From NCBI RefSeq assembly GCF_021190915.1, contig NZ_JAIOAP010000006.1, positions 62,001 through 126,000 of the forward strand: a DNA stretch of 64,000 nucleotides. Direction: 5' to 3'. The notes beneath the pieces are model-generated. The model was not told the DNA's origin, made no database searches, and was given only the letters and a program-made list of their open reading frames with translations. This document shows, in pieces, positions 1 to 7,979 of the stretch; positions within the stretch are counted from its first letter, which is position 1, and each line of letters starts with the position of its first letter. Position numbers and translations under genes: made by a program. The stretch is from Cohnella silvisoli. Its GTDB lineage: Bacteria > Bacillota > Bacilli > Paenibacillales > Paenibacillaceae.

Positions 1-127
1 TTTCGGCTACCGTTGCGGCTACGTCGGCAGTCTTGGTCGTGCACATGCTTTGAAGGATAACTTGATTATTTCCGCCTATCGTTAGATCCCCTACCTGTAC
101 GGCAACGGTGTCTGTGCGTCTAAACAT
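1..127 (-). CDS. ispG: IspG (GcpE), 4-hydroxy-3-methylbut-2-enyl diphosphate synthase, N-terminal fragment
   Basis: Only the first 42 codons are inside the window; the gene continues to the left. The start is ATG at 127 with a GGGGAG ribosome binding site a few bases upstream. The translated start carries [20 protein letters not shown] and then [11 protein letters not shown]. This matches the family's conserved opening, in which a Met-Thr/Cys-Thr-Thr-Lys segment lines the substrate pocket of the first TIM-barrel strand. IspG is the Fe-S enzyme that converts MEcPP to HMBPP in the MEP isoprenoid pathway in the cytoplasm. It lies downstream of clpX on the same strand, separated by a hairpin, so it is probably a separate unit. 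The Fe-S cysteines are outside the window. Confidence 0.85.
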   Translation of the reverse strand, partial: MFRRTDTVAVQVGDLTIGGNNQVILQSMCTTKTADVAATVAE

Positions 128-157
128 TATAGGTTTCTCCCCTGTATACGCCAAAGT

Positions 158-182
158 CCACCCCGCGTAATCTGCGGGGTGG
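158..182 (-). terminator. Hairpin between clpX and ispG, probable weak terminator
   Basis: A perfect 9-bp GC-rich stem (CCACCCCGC pairing with GCGGGGTGG, 7-base loop) lies between the clpX stop and the ispG start. It has no T-run on the minus strand, so it may act as a weak terminator or as an RNA-stabilising structure at the clpX 3' end. Confidence 0.45.
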
Positions 183-250
183 AACCGGCTAATCTAGGCG
201 AACTCCGCATTGGCCGAAAGGCCTTAATGGCGGCTTTCGTCCTGCTCCAG

Positions 251-1507
251 TTACGCGCTCTCTTCTTTTTTCTTGCCTTTCTTGGTCGTGAGTTCCGGCG
301 TCAGCTTCTCTTTGATGACCTTCTCGGTCACGAGGCAGTTGACGACGTCGTCGCGTGAAGGCACTTCGTACATCACGTCAAGCATGATGCCTTCGATAAT
401 GGCCCGCAAACCCCGGGCTCCCGTATTCCGCTTGATTGCTTCGCGAGCGATTTCCTCCAGCGCGCCGCTGTCGAACTCGAGCTTCACATTGTCCATTTCC
501 AGCAGCTTCTGATACTGCTTTACCAATGCGTTCTTCGGTTCCGACAAGATGCGGACTAGAGCTGGCTCATCGAGCGGCTCAAGCGTGGAAATGACGGGCA
601 GGCGGCCTACAAACTCGGGAATAAGTCCGAATTTAAGCAAATCCTCCGGCTGGGCAAGCGATAAATATTCGCCGGCTTTCATATCCTTCTGGCCTTCCAG
701 AGCGGAACTGAAGCCGATGACTTTCTTGCCGATGCGGCGTTTGATCAACTGCTCGAGGCCGTCGAAGGCGCCGCCGCAAATGAACAGGATGTTCGTCGTA
801 TCGATCTGGATAAATTCTTGATGGGGGTGCTTGCGTCCGCCTTGCGGAGGAACGGAAGCAACGGTTCCTTCAAGAATCTTAAGCAATGCTTGCTGAACGC
901 CCTCACCGGAAACGTCCCGCGTGATGGACGGATTCTCGGATTTGCGCGCCACTTTATCGATTTCATCGATATAGATGATGCCGCGCTCGGCTTTTTCCAC
1001 ATCGTAATCGGCCGCTTGGATCAGCTTGAGCAAAATATTCTCAACGTCTTCGCCGACATAACCCGCTTCCGTTAACGATGTCGCATCCGCGATTGCGAAA
1101 GGAACGTTCAGAATCTTAGCCATCGTCTGGGCGAGCAAGGTTTTACCGGAACCGGTAGGACCTACGAGCATGATATTGCTCTTCTGCAGCTCGACATCTT
1201 CGATCTTGGCTTGGGAATTAATACGCTTGTAATGATTGTACACCGCAACCGACAACGATTTCTTCGCTTGTTCTTGGCCAATAACATATTGATCCAAGAT
1301 GTTGCGGATGTCCTTCGGTTTCGGAATGTCCTTCATATCGAGCTCTTCTTCGTGTCCGAGCTCCTCTTCTACGATCTCCGTGCAAAGCTCGATGCACTCA
1401 TCGCATATATATACGCCGGGGCCGGCTACCAGCTTGCGAACCTGATCTTGCGATTTACCGCAGAACGAGCACTTTAACTGGCCTTTTTCGTCGCTGAATT
1501 TAAACAT
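251..1507 (-). CDS. clpX: ClpX, ATP-dependent unfoldase subunit of ClpXP
   Basis: A 418-residue AAA+ protein of normal family length. The N-terminal zinc-binding domain has cysteines at 13, 16, 35 and 38. The Walker A motif GPTGSGKT is at about 116-123, with Walker B (YIDEIDK) and a sensor region after it, and the IGF motif that docks ClpX on ClpP lies in KKVIGFSS. ClpX unfolds tagged substrates and feeds them into the ClpP chamber in the cytoplasm. It follows clpP by 51 bases on the same strand and trigger factor lies upstream, a common order in bacteria. The start ATG has an AGGAGG-type site (minus strand reads AAGGAGGG). Assignment is secure. Confidence 0.98.
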   Translation of the reverse strand: MFKFSDEKGQLKCSFCGKSQDQVRKLVAGPGVYICDECIELCTEIVEEELGHEEELDMKDIPKPKDIRNILDQYVIGQEQAKKSLSVAVYNHYKRINSQAKIEDVELQKSNIMLVGPTGSGKTLLAQTMAKILNVPFAIADATSLTEAGYVGEDVENILLKLIQAADYDVEKAERGIIYIDEIDKVARKSENPSITRDVSGEGVQQALLKILEGTVASVPPQGGRKHPHQEFIQIDTTNILFICGGAFDGLEQLIKRRIGKKVIGFSSALEGQKDMKAGEYLSLAQPEDLLKFGLIPEFVGRLPVISTLEPLDEPALVRILSEPKNALVKQYQKLLEMDNVKLEFDSGALEEIAREAIKRNTGARGLRAIIEGIMLDVMYEVPSRDDVVNCLVTEKVIKEKLTPELTTKKGKKKEESA

Positions 1508-1558
1508 GTAAACCCTCCTTAATAAGCCGCATATCGTCCAGTGGACGGAATTGACGCG

Positions 1559-2161
1559 TTATGACTTCAAATTGTCGGTCGCAAGGGGAGCGGTAATGAC
1601 CCGATCGACCAGACCGTATTCTACGGCTTGCTCCGCGCTCATGAAATTGTCGCGATCCGTGTCGCGTTCGATCTTCTCGTAAGGCTGACCGGTACGATCG
1701 ACTAAAATTTGGTTGAGCTTCTGCTTCGTCTTCACGATCCAGTCGGCGTGAATCTTAATGTCGGACGCCTGGCCTCTTACGCCGCCGAGCGGCTGGTGAA
1801 TCATGATCTCGCTGTTAGGCAGCGCGAAACGTTTGCCCTTAGCTCCCGCAGTCAGCAATAAGGAGCCCATACTGGCAGCCATCCCGACGCAAATCGTTGA
1901 AACATCGGGCTTGATGAATTGCATCGTATCGAAGATTCCCATGCCGGCCGTAACCGAGCCCCCGGGAGAGTTAATGTAAAGGTGGATGTCCTTCTCTGGA
2001 TCCTCCGCCGCCAAGAAAAGCAGCTGAGCAATGATGAGATTGGCGACATCGTCGTCAATCGCGCTTCCCAGGAAGATAATCCGGTCCTTCAAGAGCCTTG
2101 AATAGATGTCGTACGACCGCTCTCCGCGATTCGTTTGTTCGACGACCATAGGTACCAACAT
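1559..2161 (-). CDS. clpP: ClpP, ATP-dependent protease proteolytic subunit
   Basis: A 200-residue serine protease of the S14 family, normal length. The catalytic triad is visible: Ser in GMAASMGS (about residue 98), His in MIHQPLGG (about 123) and Asp in RDTDRDNF (about 172). The N-terminal [20 protein letters not shown] is the axial-loop and handle region typical of housekeeping ClpP. It forms tetradecameric chambers with ClpX or ClpC. The ATG start has GAGGTTGGTAAC before it, and a good promoter lies about 45 bases upstream. I see no clear CtsR operator near that promoter, so heat-shock control is not supported here. Confidence 0.98.
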   Translation of the reverse strand: MLVPMVVEQTNRGERSYDIYSRLLKDRIIFLGSAIDDDVANLIIAQLLFLAAEDPEKDIHLYINSPGGSVTAGMGIFDTMQFIKPDVSTICVGMAASMGSLLLTAGAKGKRFALPNSEIMIHQPLGGVRGQASDIKIHADWIVKTKQKLNQILVDRTGQPYEKIERDTDRDNFMSAEQAVEYGLVDRVITAPLATDNLKS

Positions 2162-2203
2162 GTTACCAACCTCTTTTCCTTGTGGACTTCAAATCTCGGT
2201 AAT

Positions 2204-2232
2204 ATTTTAACACGTTCAAAACCGAATGTCAT
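2204..2232 (-). promoter_or_regulatory. Predicted sigma-A promoter of clpP
   Basis: On the minus strand a -35 box ATGACA (2227-2232) and a -10 box TAAAAT (2204-2209) are separated by exactly 17 bases; each matches consensus at 5 of 6 positions. Located by eye in the tig-clpP intergenic region, pointing at clpP. Confidence 0.6.
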
Positions 2233-2320
2233 GTTGACGAGTTCTTTTCGGGCGAACGGCATTCCTGTAACGGTCTTGCGATATGTATTAGCTTGAAAAC
2301 TTAGGCAGACCGATCGGGTG

Positions 2321-2352
2321 AAAAATAAGGCACGCGGGTTTCACGTGCCTTA
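2321..2352 (-). terminator. Rho-independent terminator of tig
   Basis: On the minus strand TAAGGCACG and CGTGCCTTA pair around a short loop and are followed by ATTTTTC. It lies 26 bases after the tig stop, separating tig from clpP. Confidence 0.8.
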
Positions 2353-2377
2353 TCCTGGGTGTTTGATTAAATGGACG

Positions 2378-3664
2378 TTATTGTTTGCTGTTATCGATGA
2401 GGAACTTCACGGCTTTACGGACTTTCAAATCCGCGCCCATGTTTTCCAAGTAGCCGTTAGCCGCGAAAATATTGCGCAATTCTTCCGCCGGACGGTTGTA
2501 AAGCTTGGACAAATTGTCCAGCTCTTCTTCGATATCGGCATCGGAAACTTCAAGATTTTCCGCTTTCGCGATTTCCTCGAGCACGAGGTTGTTGCGAACG
2601 CGCTTCTCGGCATCGCCTTGCATTTGTTCTTTAAGCGCCGCTTCGTCTTGGCCGCTGAACTGGAAGTAAAGCTCCAAGTTCATGCCTTGCTGGCGAAGAC
2701 GGTTTTCGAAGTCCTTCATCATATGTGTGATTTCGGAATCGACCATGACTTGAGGAACTTCCAATTCCGCGGATTCCGTCGCTTTATCGACGATAGCCGT
2801 CTCGCGCGCGATTTCCGCATCTTTGGTTTTGCGTTCTTTCAGCTTGCTCGCCAAATCGGATTTGTATTCATCCAAAGTATCGAACTCGCTGATGTCTTTG
2901 GCGAACTCGTCGTCAAGGGCAGGCAAGTTTTTGCGTTTGATTTCATGCAGCGTCACTTTGAAGACAACCGGTTTGCCCGCCAAATTTTCCGCTTGGTAGT
3001 TTTCCGGGAACGTGACGTTAATATCTTTCTCTTCGGCAATGTTAAGGCCAACGACTTGTTCTTCGAAACCGGGGATAAAAGAACCGGACCCAAGCTCAAG
3101 CGAATAACGCTCGCCTTTGCCCCCTTCGAACGGCTCGCCGTCCAAGAAGCCTTCAAAATCGATGGAAGTGTGGTCGCCTAGTTGCGCAGGACCTTCATCG
3201 ATGACTACCAGTTCCGCATGACGCTGTTGCAGACGCTCCAATTCGGCAGCGATTTCTTCGTCGGTGACGGATATTTCTTCCGCGGGAACTTCCAAACCTT
3301 TGTAATCTCCAAGCTTCACTTCCGGTTTAACGGTTACTTTGGCTTTGAATTTGAATGCCTTGCCTTTGCCGAATTGCTCGACATCGACATCGGGACGATC
3401 GATCGGTTCAATGCCTGCTTGCTCGATCGCGTTCGTATAAGCTTCAGGAAGCAGGATATCGATCGCGTCTTGATAGAGGCTTTCGATTCCGAAACGAGCT
3501 TCGAAAATACCGCGCGGTACTTTGCCTTTACGGAAACCCGGTACGTTAACTTTCTGAACAACTTTACGGAAAGCCTTGTCCAAGGCTACCGAAACTTGAT
3601 CCGCATCGATCTCAACGTCAAGAACTCCGACGTTCTTCTCTATCTTTTCCCAGTTTGCTATCAT
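2378..3664 (-). CDS. tig: Trigger factor, ribosome-associated chaperone and prolyl isomerase
   Basis: A 428-residue protein of normal length. The N-terminal ribosome-binding domain contains the signature GFRKGKVPR (about residues 44-52). A central FKBP-type PPIase domain follows ([20 protein letters not shown] region, about 160-180), then the helical C-terminal chaperone domain. It binds near the ribosome exit tunnel and folds nascent chains. An in-frame extension of eight codons exists upstream, but the ATG at 3664 has GGAGGGG at good spacing and begins with the expected [11 protein letters not shown], so I take it as the start. A strong terminator follows. Confidence 0.97.
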   Translation of the reverse strand: MIANWEKIEKNVGVLDVEIDADQVSVALDKAFRKVVQKVNVPGFRKGKVPRGIFEARFGIESLYQDAIDILLPEAYTNAIEQAGIEPIDRPDVDVEQFGKGKAFKFKAKVTVKPEVKLGDYKGLEVPAEEISVTDEEIAAELERLQQRHAELVVIDEGPAQLGDHTSIDFEGFLDGEPFEGGKGERYSLELGSGSFIPGFEEQVVGLNIAEEKDINVTFPENYQAENLAGKPVVFKVTLHEIKRKNLPALDDEFAKDISEFDTLDEYKSDLASKLKERKTKDAEIARETAIVDKATESAELEVPQVMVDSEITHMMKDFENRLRQQGMNLELYFQFSGQDEAALKEQMQGDAEKRVRNNLVLEEIAKAENLEVSDADIEEELDNLSKLYNRPAEELRNIFAANGYLENMGADLKVRKAVKFLIDNSKQ

Positions 3665-3769
3665 TTTATGCTTTCCCCTCCGTAACATCTTGCCGCTTCA
3701 ATGCGGCCATTCACATAAACCACTCTATTATAGAACAACATCGTGCTCCGTTCAAGGCGAAAACTCAAG

Positions 3770-4696
3770 TCATGGCAAAGTCGGGCGCGGTTCAATTGAA
3801 TATTGACGCAGCCAACGAAGCGCTTGCTCGTAGCGAAACCGCAATTCGCCCGTTATTCCGTATTGTTCTCTGATCCACTCGTCTCCGTGTTTACCGTGCA
3901 ATTTCTCCATCAATAATTGGTGCAAGGCTGCTCCCCAAAGGTCGGACGCGCTATCGTCGTCCTCGATCATACTCCTGTACATCGGGGTACCGTATGCGAC
4001 TTGGACACATTCTTTCCACATTTCTTCCGCAAAATAGGAAAGCGTCGGATCGGATACTTCCGCCGCTAGCCGAACCCGGTCAAGCACTTGATGAATGGCT
4101 TGCGGAAACTCATCGAAGGTGGTTGGGGTATCGCTCGCTTCCATAGTCAGGCTCTGTCCATCTCTCCAGAAGGAAACGGGGCCGGTTGCCCCTTGCTTAC
4201 GCAAGGCTTGAAGGGCGCGAAACTGTACGGGAGCTATGTACTCTTTCCTCGCCAGCCATTGCCGCAAGGACAACTCGATGTCAGGGTGGACGACGTACAT
4301 CAATTGTCCAATAACAAGCATCTGCTGCTCCGGGTCGTCTCCGTTATAAAGAGCGGCCAATAGTTGCGGGATATATTCGGCATCGGACTCCGAACGTTCC
4401 GTTATCCGGCGTTTGAACAGTTCTTCTTCATCCTGCTCCTCGTCCTCATCCTTTAAATCGAGCCCCTCGGGCACGGTGCCGACGACCGCATCGGGAAAAG
4501 CCGCATCCAGCCAACCGAGCAGAGCCTGCCATTCGGTATGATGGCGATCAGCCTCTCCATGGCATTGGAGCAAAAAAAACAACAGCGCTTTGGCATCGCC
4601 GTAACGTTCCGTCTCCAACATCTTCGTCAACTGTATTTGATAATAATCCAATGTTTTGGGAAATAACACCAAGTTGTCTTTGGTGCGGTCCGTCAT
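3770..4696 (-). CDS. Conserved hypothetical protein upstream of trigger factor
   Basis: A 308-residue soluble, acidic protein that I cannot assign to a named family. There is no signal peptide or membrane segment. It is rich in helix-forming stretches (for example TKMLETERYGDAKALLFFLL near the N-terminus) and has an acidic run DEDEEQDEEE around residue 85. It could be a helical-repeat scaffold. The B. subtilis gene upstream of tig (ysoA) is also a helical-repeat protein, which suggests a positional counterpart; that is inference. A TTG lies two codons upstream, but AAGGGGA is 7 bases from the ATG at 4696, so the ATG is preferred. It is followed by tig on the same strand. Confidence 0.75.
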   Translation of the reverse strand: MTDRTKDNLVLFPKTLDYYQIQLTKMLETERYGDAKALLFFLLQCHGEADRHHTEWQALLGWLDAAFPDAVVGTVPEGLDLKDEDEEQDEEELFKRRITERSESDAEYIPQLLAALYNGDDPEQQMLVIGQLMYVVHPDIELSLRQWLARKEYIAPVQFRALQALRKQGATGPVSFWRDGQSLTMEASDTPTTFDEFPQAIHQVLDRVRLAAEVSDPTLSYFAEEMWKECVQVAYGTPMYRSMIEDDDSASDLWGAALHQLLMEKLHGKHGDEWIREQYGITGELRFRYEQALRWLRQYSIEPRPTLP

Positions 4697-4852
4697 GGGC
4701 AATCCCCTTCCATGTCAACCGGCTTGGCCGTCCTTCAGGATCGCAGTTCGCGTATGAGGCAACTACATTTCTTTCGCATTATAGCATGAACGGTCGGTAA
4801 ATTGAAAAGATGGGAGAAGCAAAGTAATGGACTGAAATATGAATTGAAACGG

Positions 4853-4882
4853 TTGATTTCCTATCTACAAACATGCTATGAT
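4853..4882 (+). promoter_or_regulatory. Predicted sigma-A promoter of tRNA-Gly
   Basis: TTGATT (4853-4858) and TATGAT (4877-4882) with an 18-base spacer, placed 21 bases before the mature tRNA 5' end. Confidence 0.6.
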
Positions 4883-4903
4883 ATCTCTTGCTTCACATAA
4901 CAT

Positions 4904-4977
4904 GCGGGTGTAGTTCAGTGGTAGAACGCCAGCTTCCCAAGCTTGAGGTGAGGGTTCGATTCCCTTCACCCGCTCCA
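4904..4977 (+). tRNA. tRNA-Gly (anticodon CCC)
   Basis: A 74-nt cloverleaf including an encoded 3' CCA. The acceptor GCGGGTG pairs with CACCCGC, the D stem is GTTC/GAAC, the anticodon loop is TTCCCAA, and the T arm contains GGTTCGATTCC. The anticodon stem CCAGC/GCTTG has one C-T mismatch. The anticodon CCC reads only GGG codons and supplements the usual Gly-GCC and Gly-TCC species. Confidence 0.92.
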
Positions 4978-4993
4978 TAATGAGTATTCCCAG

Positions 4994-5025
4994 AAGCCTT
5001 GTAAATAAGGCTTTTTGTCTTTTTA
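4994..5025 (+). terminator. Terminator of tRNA-Gly
   Basis: AAGCCTT and AAGGCTT form a 7-bp stem followed by TTTGTCTTTTT, 16 bases after the tRNA. Confidence 0.8.
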
Positions 5026-5032
5026 TCCTAAT

Positions 5033-5069
5033 AAATCCCGCTCCGCTGCAATCTCGGAGCGGGATTTTG
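5033..5069. terminator. Long perfect inverted repeat, possible second terminator
   Basis: AAATCCCGCTCCG (5033-5045) and its exact complement at 5055-5067 flank a 9-base loop, followed by TTGC. It is a strong 13-bp stem directly behind the tRNA-Gly terminator, probably a back-up terminator that isolates the next operon. Confidence 0.55.
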
Positions 5070-5102
5070 CTGTCGAAATCTGTATAAATTTGCATGCGTT
5101 TT

Positions 5103-5118
5103 TGTAACCTAGGTCACA
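5103..5118. promoter_or_regulatory. Crp/Fnr-type operator upstream of the HD-GYP and regulator genes
   Basis: The 16-base palindrome TGTAA-CCTAGG-TCACA differs at one position from TGTGA-N6-TCACA, the consensus bound by E. coli CRP and by B. subtilis Fnr. It lies 71 bases before the HD-GYP start codon. The second gene of the unit encodes a Crp/Fnr protein with a matching recognition helix, so autoregulation is the natural reading. A weak -10 (TATAAG at 5152) lies downstream. Confidence 0.55.
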
Positions 5119-5188
5119 GAAATCGGGACATTCGTAATGGTAACATTGCCCTATAAGAGATAGAGGTCTTAAGTAGGAGTGGTGGAAT

Positions 5189-6187
5189 ATGCTGATCATC
5201 CCGGTAAATGAGCTCGTTGAAGGCGACTTGCTCGGACGCGGGCTATACGCAGCCGATGGACGTCTCATGCTCAAGCAAGGCGTAACCCTGAACGGCAGTC
5301 TAATCGATGGGATCAGAAGATTAGGTTATCGCTATATTTTCGTTGAAATGACTGAGCATCGCACTTCGATTAGCGGTACCGACATTAAACGAAACCTTAT
5401 GAATATGACTAAAGACGTTCTGCAGCAAGTGTTTCGATCCATCCAAGATAACAACAATTTCCCGATTCGGCCGTTGTTGGAATGGACGGATCATATAACG
5501 ACAACGGTAGAAGATGAGAAAGAAATGACGATTAGCTGCCATGATCTTGCTCCCGGCGGAATGGAATTGCTTACCCATAGCCTGAATGTTTGTTTTCTTT
5601 CCATTTTGACAGCCAAAGCGCTCGGATACAACAAGAAGCAATTGGAGCAGGTTGCCCTTGGCAGCCTTCTGCATGATATCGGTCTCGTTCTTCCTCATGA
5701 CGACACTTTGCTGGTTCATCACCCCGTCGTCGGTTATGACATTCTTCGCAAGCATCGCGGGATTTCGGATGTCTCCCTAAGAATCGTCTTGCAGCACCAT
5801 GAACAAGTCGACGGCCGCGGATTTCCTAACGGATTTAAGGGCGACCAGTTGATTGAAGCTTCGCAAATATGCGGCCTAGCCAGCGATTTCGACTATTTCA
5901 TGAACGATCCGACCAAGGACCGGCTACCTTCGGAAGGAATTGACTTCGTCATGTCGAAAATAGATTCCTCATACACTTATGCGGTCGCACGGGGCTTCAT
6001 GCAAGCTTTCCAGCCTTATCCTCTTGATACGCAAGTCGTCCTATCCGGCGGCTTGACGGGCAAAGTTTGCGCGATCAATAAAGCGAACTACTGCCGCCCG
6101 GTCATCCAACTAGATCAAAGCGATACCCGCATAGACCTCATGAAGCATATGACATTTAAAATCGAAAAGGTCGTTCAGGTGAAATAA
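5189..6187 (+). CDS. Divergent HD-GYP domain protein
   Basis: A 332-residue soluble protein. The N-terminal 60 residues form a small domain shared with the other HD-GYP protein at 57312-58427. The HD domain follows, with metal ligands His162-Asp163 in LLHDIG, then HH at 203-204 and GRGFP at 209-213. HD-GYP proteins are typically phosphodiesterases for cyclic di-GMP. Two departures are visible: the lysine normally after HDIG is leucine, and the usual segment between HDIG and the next His is much shortened (HDIGLVLPHDDTLLVHHP). GYP reads GFP. Activity is therefore uncertain. AGGAGTGG precedes the ATG. A Crp/Fnr gene follows after 22 bases, so the two are probably cotranscribed. Confidence 0.85.
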   Translation: MLIIPVNELVEGDLLGRGLYAADGRLMLKQGVTLNGSLIDGIRRLGYRYIFVEMTEHRTSISGTDIKRNLMNMTKDVLQQVFRSIQDNNNFPIRPLLEWTDHITTTVEDEKEMTISCHDLAPGGMELLTHSLNVCFLSILTAKALGYNKKQLEQVALGSLLHDIGLVLPHDDTLLVHHPVVGYDILRKHRGISDVSLRIVLQHHEQVDGRGFPNGFKGDQLIEASQICGLASDFDYFMNDPTKDRLPSEGIDFVMSKIDSSYTYAVARGFMQAFQPYPLDTQVVLSGGLTGKVCAINKANYCRPVIQLDQSDTRIDLMKHMTFKIEKVVQVK

Positions 6188-6209
6188 ACGCTTATAGGGG
6201 GGATTGGAA

Positions 6210-6905
6210 ATGCCTGTTGACCGTACGAAACTGAGGGCCTCCATCCCCTTTTTCCGAGAAATAGAACCTGCTCTTATCGATCGGCTCGTCCCCTACATGC
6301 ACCAAAAAACTTATCGCAAAGGCGAATTAATATTTCTCGAAGGAGATCAGGGCAACGAAATTTACTTTATCGGAAGCGGTTCGATTAGCATCTATACTTT
6401 CGACAAGTCGAAGAAGGTGATATTGGCCTTCCTTCGCGAGGGGGAGTATTTCGGAGAAATGGCTCTTATGAAACCCGGACTAGTCCGTTCGGCCACGGCC
6501 GAATGCCTGATGACGACACGCCTATACATCCTGCGGCGCAGCGATTTCCAATTGCTTATCGAGAACGATCGGAATATCGCCTTTCATTTGCTTGACTACA
6601 CGATGGATCGGCTTCGCCGGGCAAACCAACAAATTTACGATCTAACGTTCTTGAACGTACGGTCGCGATTGATCAAGAAGTTAATTTACATGATGGAAAA
6701 TTACACGACGGAAGACTTGAACGATTTTGTTATCCCCGTGAAAATAACGCACCAGCAAATCGCGGAAATGGTCGGAGCTGCAAGGGAAACCGTGTCCAAA
6801 GTGCTGCAGGAATTGCAGGATGAGGGATTCATTCAGATTCAAGACAAGATGATTCACCTGCAAAACTTGAAGCAGTTAAAAGCCAAACTTGCGGAGGAAG
6901 ATTAA
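6210..6905 (+). CDS. Crp/Fnr family transcriptional regulator
   Basis: A 231-residue protein. An N-terminal cyclic-nucleotide-binding-type beta roll (about 15-125, with GDQGNEIYFIGSGSISIY and GEYFGEMAL) is followed by a long dimerisation helix and a C-terminal winged helix (ITHQQIAEMVGAARETVSKV). The recognition helix RETVSK resembles RETVGR of E. coli CRP, which reads TGTGA half-sites. No N-terminal cysteine cluster is seen, so it is not an Fe-S Fnr; the ligand is unknown. The ATG at 6210 is 7 bases after AGGGGGG; an upstream TTG is too close to that site. It sits downstream of an HD-GYP gene and a matching palindrome at 5103-5118. Confidence 0.9.
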   Translation: MPVDRTKLRASIPFFREIEPALIDRLVPYMHQKTYRKGELIFLEGDQGNEIYFIGSGSISIYTFDKSKKVILAFLREGEYFGEMALMKPGLVRSATAECLMTTRLYILRRSDFQLLIENDRNIAFHLLDYTMDRLRRANQQIYDLTFLNVRSRLIKKLIYMMENYTTEDLNDFVIPVKITHQQIAEMVGAARETVSKVLQELQDEGFIQIQDKMIHLQNLKQLKAKLAEED

Positions 6906-6948
6906 TCCTTGCGGTTCGACATTGATTATGTTAAACTGATGTTCGCGT

Positions 6949-7025
<77 letters not shown>

Positions 7026-7061
7026 CTTTTAACGATTAGTCAAATTTAATATAACCAGCAC

Positions 7062-7104
7062 AGCCCCCCAAAAACTTGTAATTTCAATGTTTTGGGGGGC
7101 TTTC
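7062..7104 (+). terminator. Terminator after tRNA-Arg
   Basis: AGCCCCCCAAAA and TTTTGGGGGGCT pair around a short loop and are followed by TTCTATTC. The A-rich left arm also gives a T-run on the other strand, so it may act in both directions. Confidence 0.8.
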
Positions 7105-7143
7105 TATTCATTGAACAATTATTGGAAAGTGATGGGCAGCACA

Positions 7144-7218
7144 ATGAAGATACTTTTTTGGCCTTCGTGCGTCATATGTATCTGGTTCTAGCTCGATGAA
7201 GGCACTTTTTTGGCCTTG
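7144..7218. repeat. Two copies of a dispersed 52-bp intergenic repeat
   Basis: ATGAAGATACTTTTTTGGCC at 7144 and ATGAAGGCACTTTTTTGGCC at 7196 are 52 bases apart. The same core recurs twice, with a similar period, at 29966-30093. The stretch between tRNA-Arg and the small gene at 7489 holds nothing else apart from an inverted repeat CTTGAAT/ATTCAAG (7418-7441) and a GACCTAAGTAG element at 7249. Confidence 0.65.
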
Positions 7219-7488
7219 AATACTCATTGACAACTGTCAATTCGGGAGGACCTAAGTAGGTAACAAGTAAAAGCGGCTTTTTCCCCAACTTCCAGATTGG
7301 GAATTTCCCAAGGTGAACCCGGAGCATACCATTGTGTATGTTTGTCCTCTCAATAATAGCATTCCAAACTGTTCCTTTAACCAAGTTTGGATTAATCCAG
7401 ATAAGGGAAATTAGTCACTTGAATAATTAGTAACATTCAAGCAAATAATCATTTGGTAATGAAAACCATTAAAAGGGAGTGTTACCGA

Positions 7489-7629
7489 ATGACCGAAAAC
7501 AATATCATTGATGAAGAAAACCAAACCTATGATGCACAAGTAGCTGAGCTTGCCGCCGAAAAGTCCGTCGAAGATGATGATGCAGAGATAGAGCAGAACG
7601 AAGGCTATAAATCAGATTGCCGAGAGTAA
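7489..7629 (+). CDS. Small acidic protein, 46 residues, unknown function
   Basis: An ATG at 7489 is preceded by AAAGGGAGTG at usual spacing and opens 46 codons ending in TAA. The product is very acidic (MTENNIIDEENQTYDAQ, later SVEDDDAEIEQNEG) with no hydrophobic segment and one Cys near the C-terminus. I do not recognise the family. The good ribosome binding site, the biased composition and a possible promoter (TTGAAT at 7419 with AATAAT at 7444) support a real gene; the small size keeps confidence moderate. Confidence 0.55.
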   Translation: MTENNIIDEENQTYDAQVAELAAEKSVEDDDAEIEQNEGYKSDCRE

Positions 7630-7742
7630 CCTCCGATAAGAGAATTCCTATCGAACTTCTATGTGGTGTGATGATTTACGAAGTAAATTCATACGTTAGT
7701 CATACTTTTTATTATCATTATGTGTTATGATATAACTCACTT

Positions 7743-7817
7743 GGGTCTGTAGCTCAATGGCAGAGCAACCGGCTCTTAACCGGTAGGTTGTGGGTTCGAC
7801 CCCCACCGGGCCCACCA
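7743..7817 (+). tRNA. tRNA-Lys (anticodon CTT)
   Basis: A 75-nt cloverleaf with encoded CCA. The acceptor GGGTCTG pairs with CGGGCCC using two G-T pairs, the D stem is GCTC/GAGC, the anticodon stem ACCGG/CCGGT carries loop CTCTTAA, and the T stem is GTGGG/CCCAC. The anticodon CTT reads AAG. Confidence 0.95.
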
Positions 7818-7837
7818 TAAACGTTTCAAACCGCGTA

Positions 7838-7860
7838 CCCGATACTTGTCGGGTTTTTTT
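7838..7860 (+). terminator. Terminator after tRNA-Lys
   Basis: CCCGA and TCGGG form a short stem followed by seven T residues. Confidence 0.75.
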
Positions 7861-7979
7861 ATTTTAAAAAACGATATACGTAACGTCCGGCAACTCAAAG
7901 TTCCTTCCCTTGTTAATCCCCTCCCCCTGCGCGGGTAATAAGACTTAATACTTCGCCCAACACGCAGGAGGCCACATCT

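Noticed and set aside
2318..3181. Long plus-strand frame (287 codons) opposite tig
   Set aside because: It is a mirror of the trigger factor gene, whose motifs are unmistakable on the minus strand.
7172..7384. 70-codon minus-strand frame over the 52-bp repeats
   Set aside because: It covers a dispersed repeat, has no ribosome binding site and no recognisable protein features.
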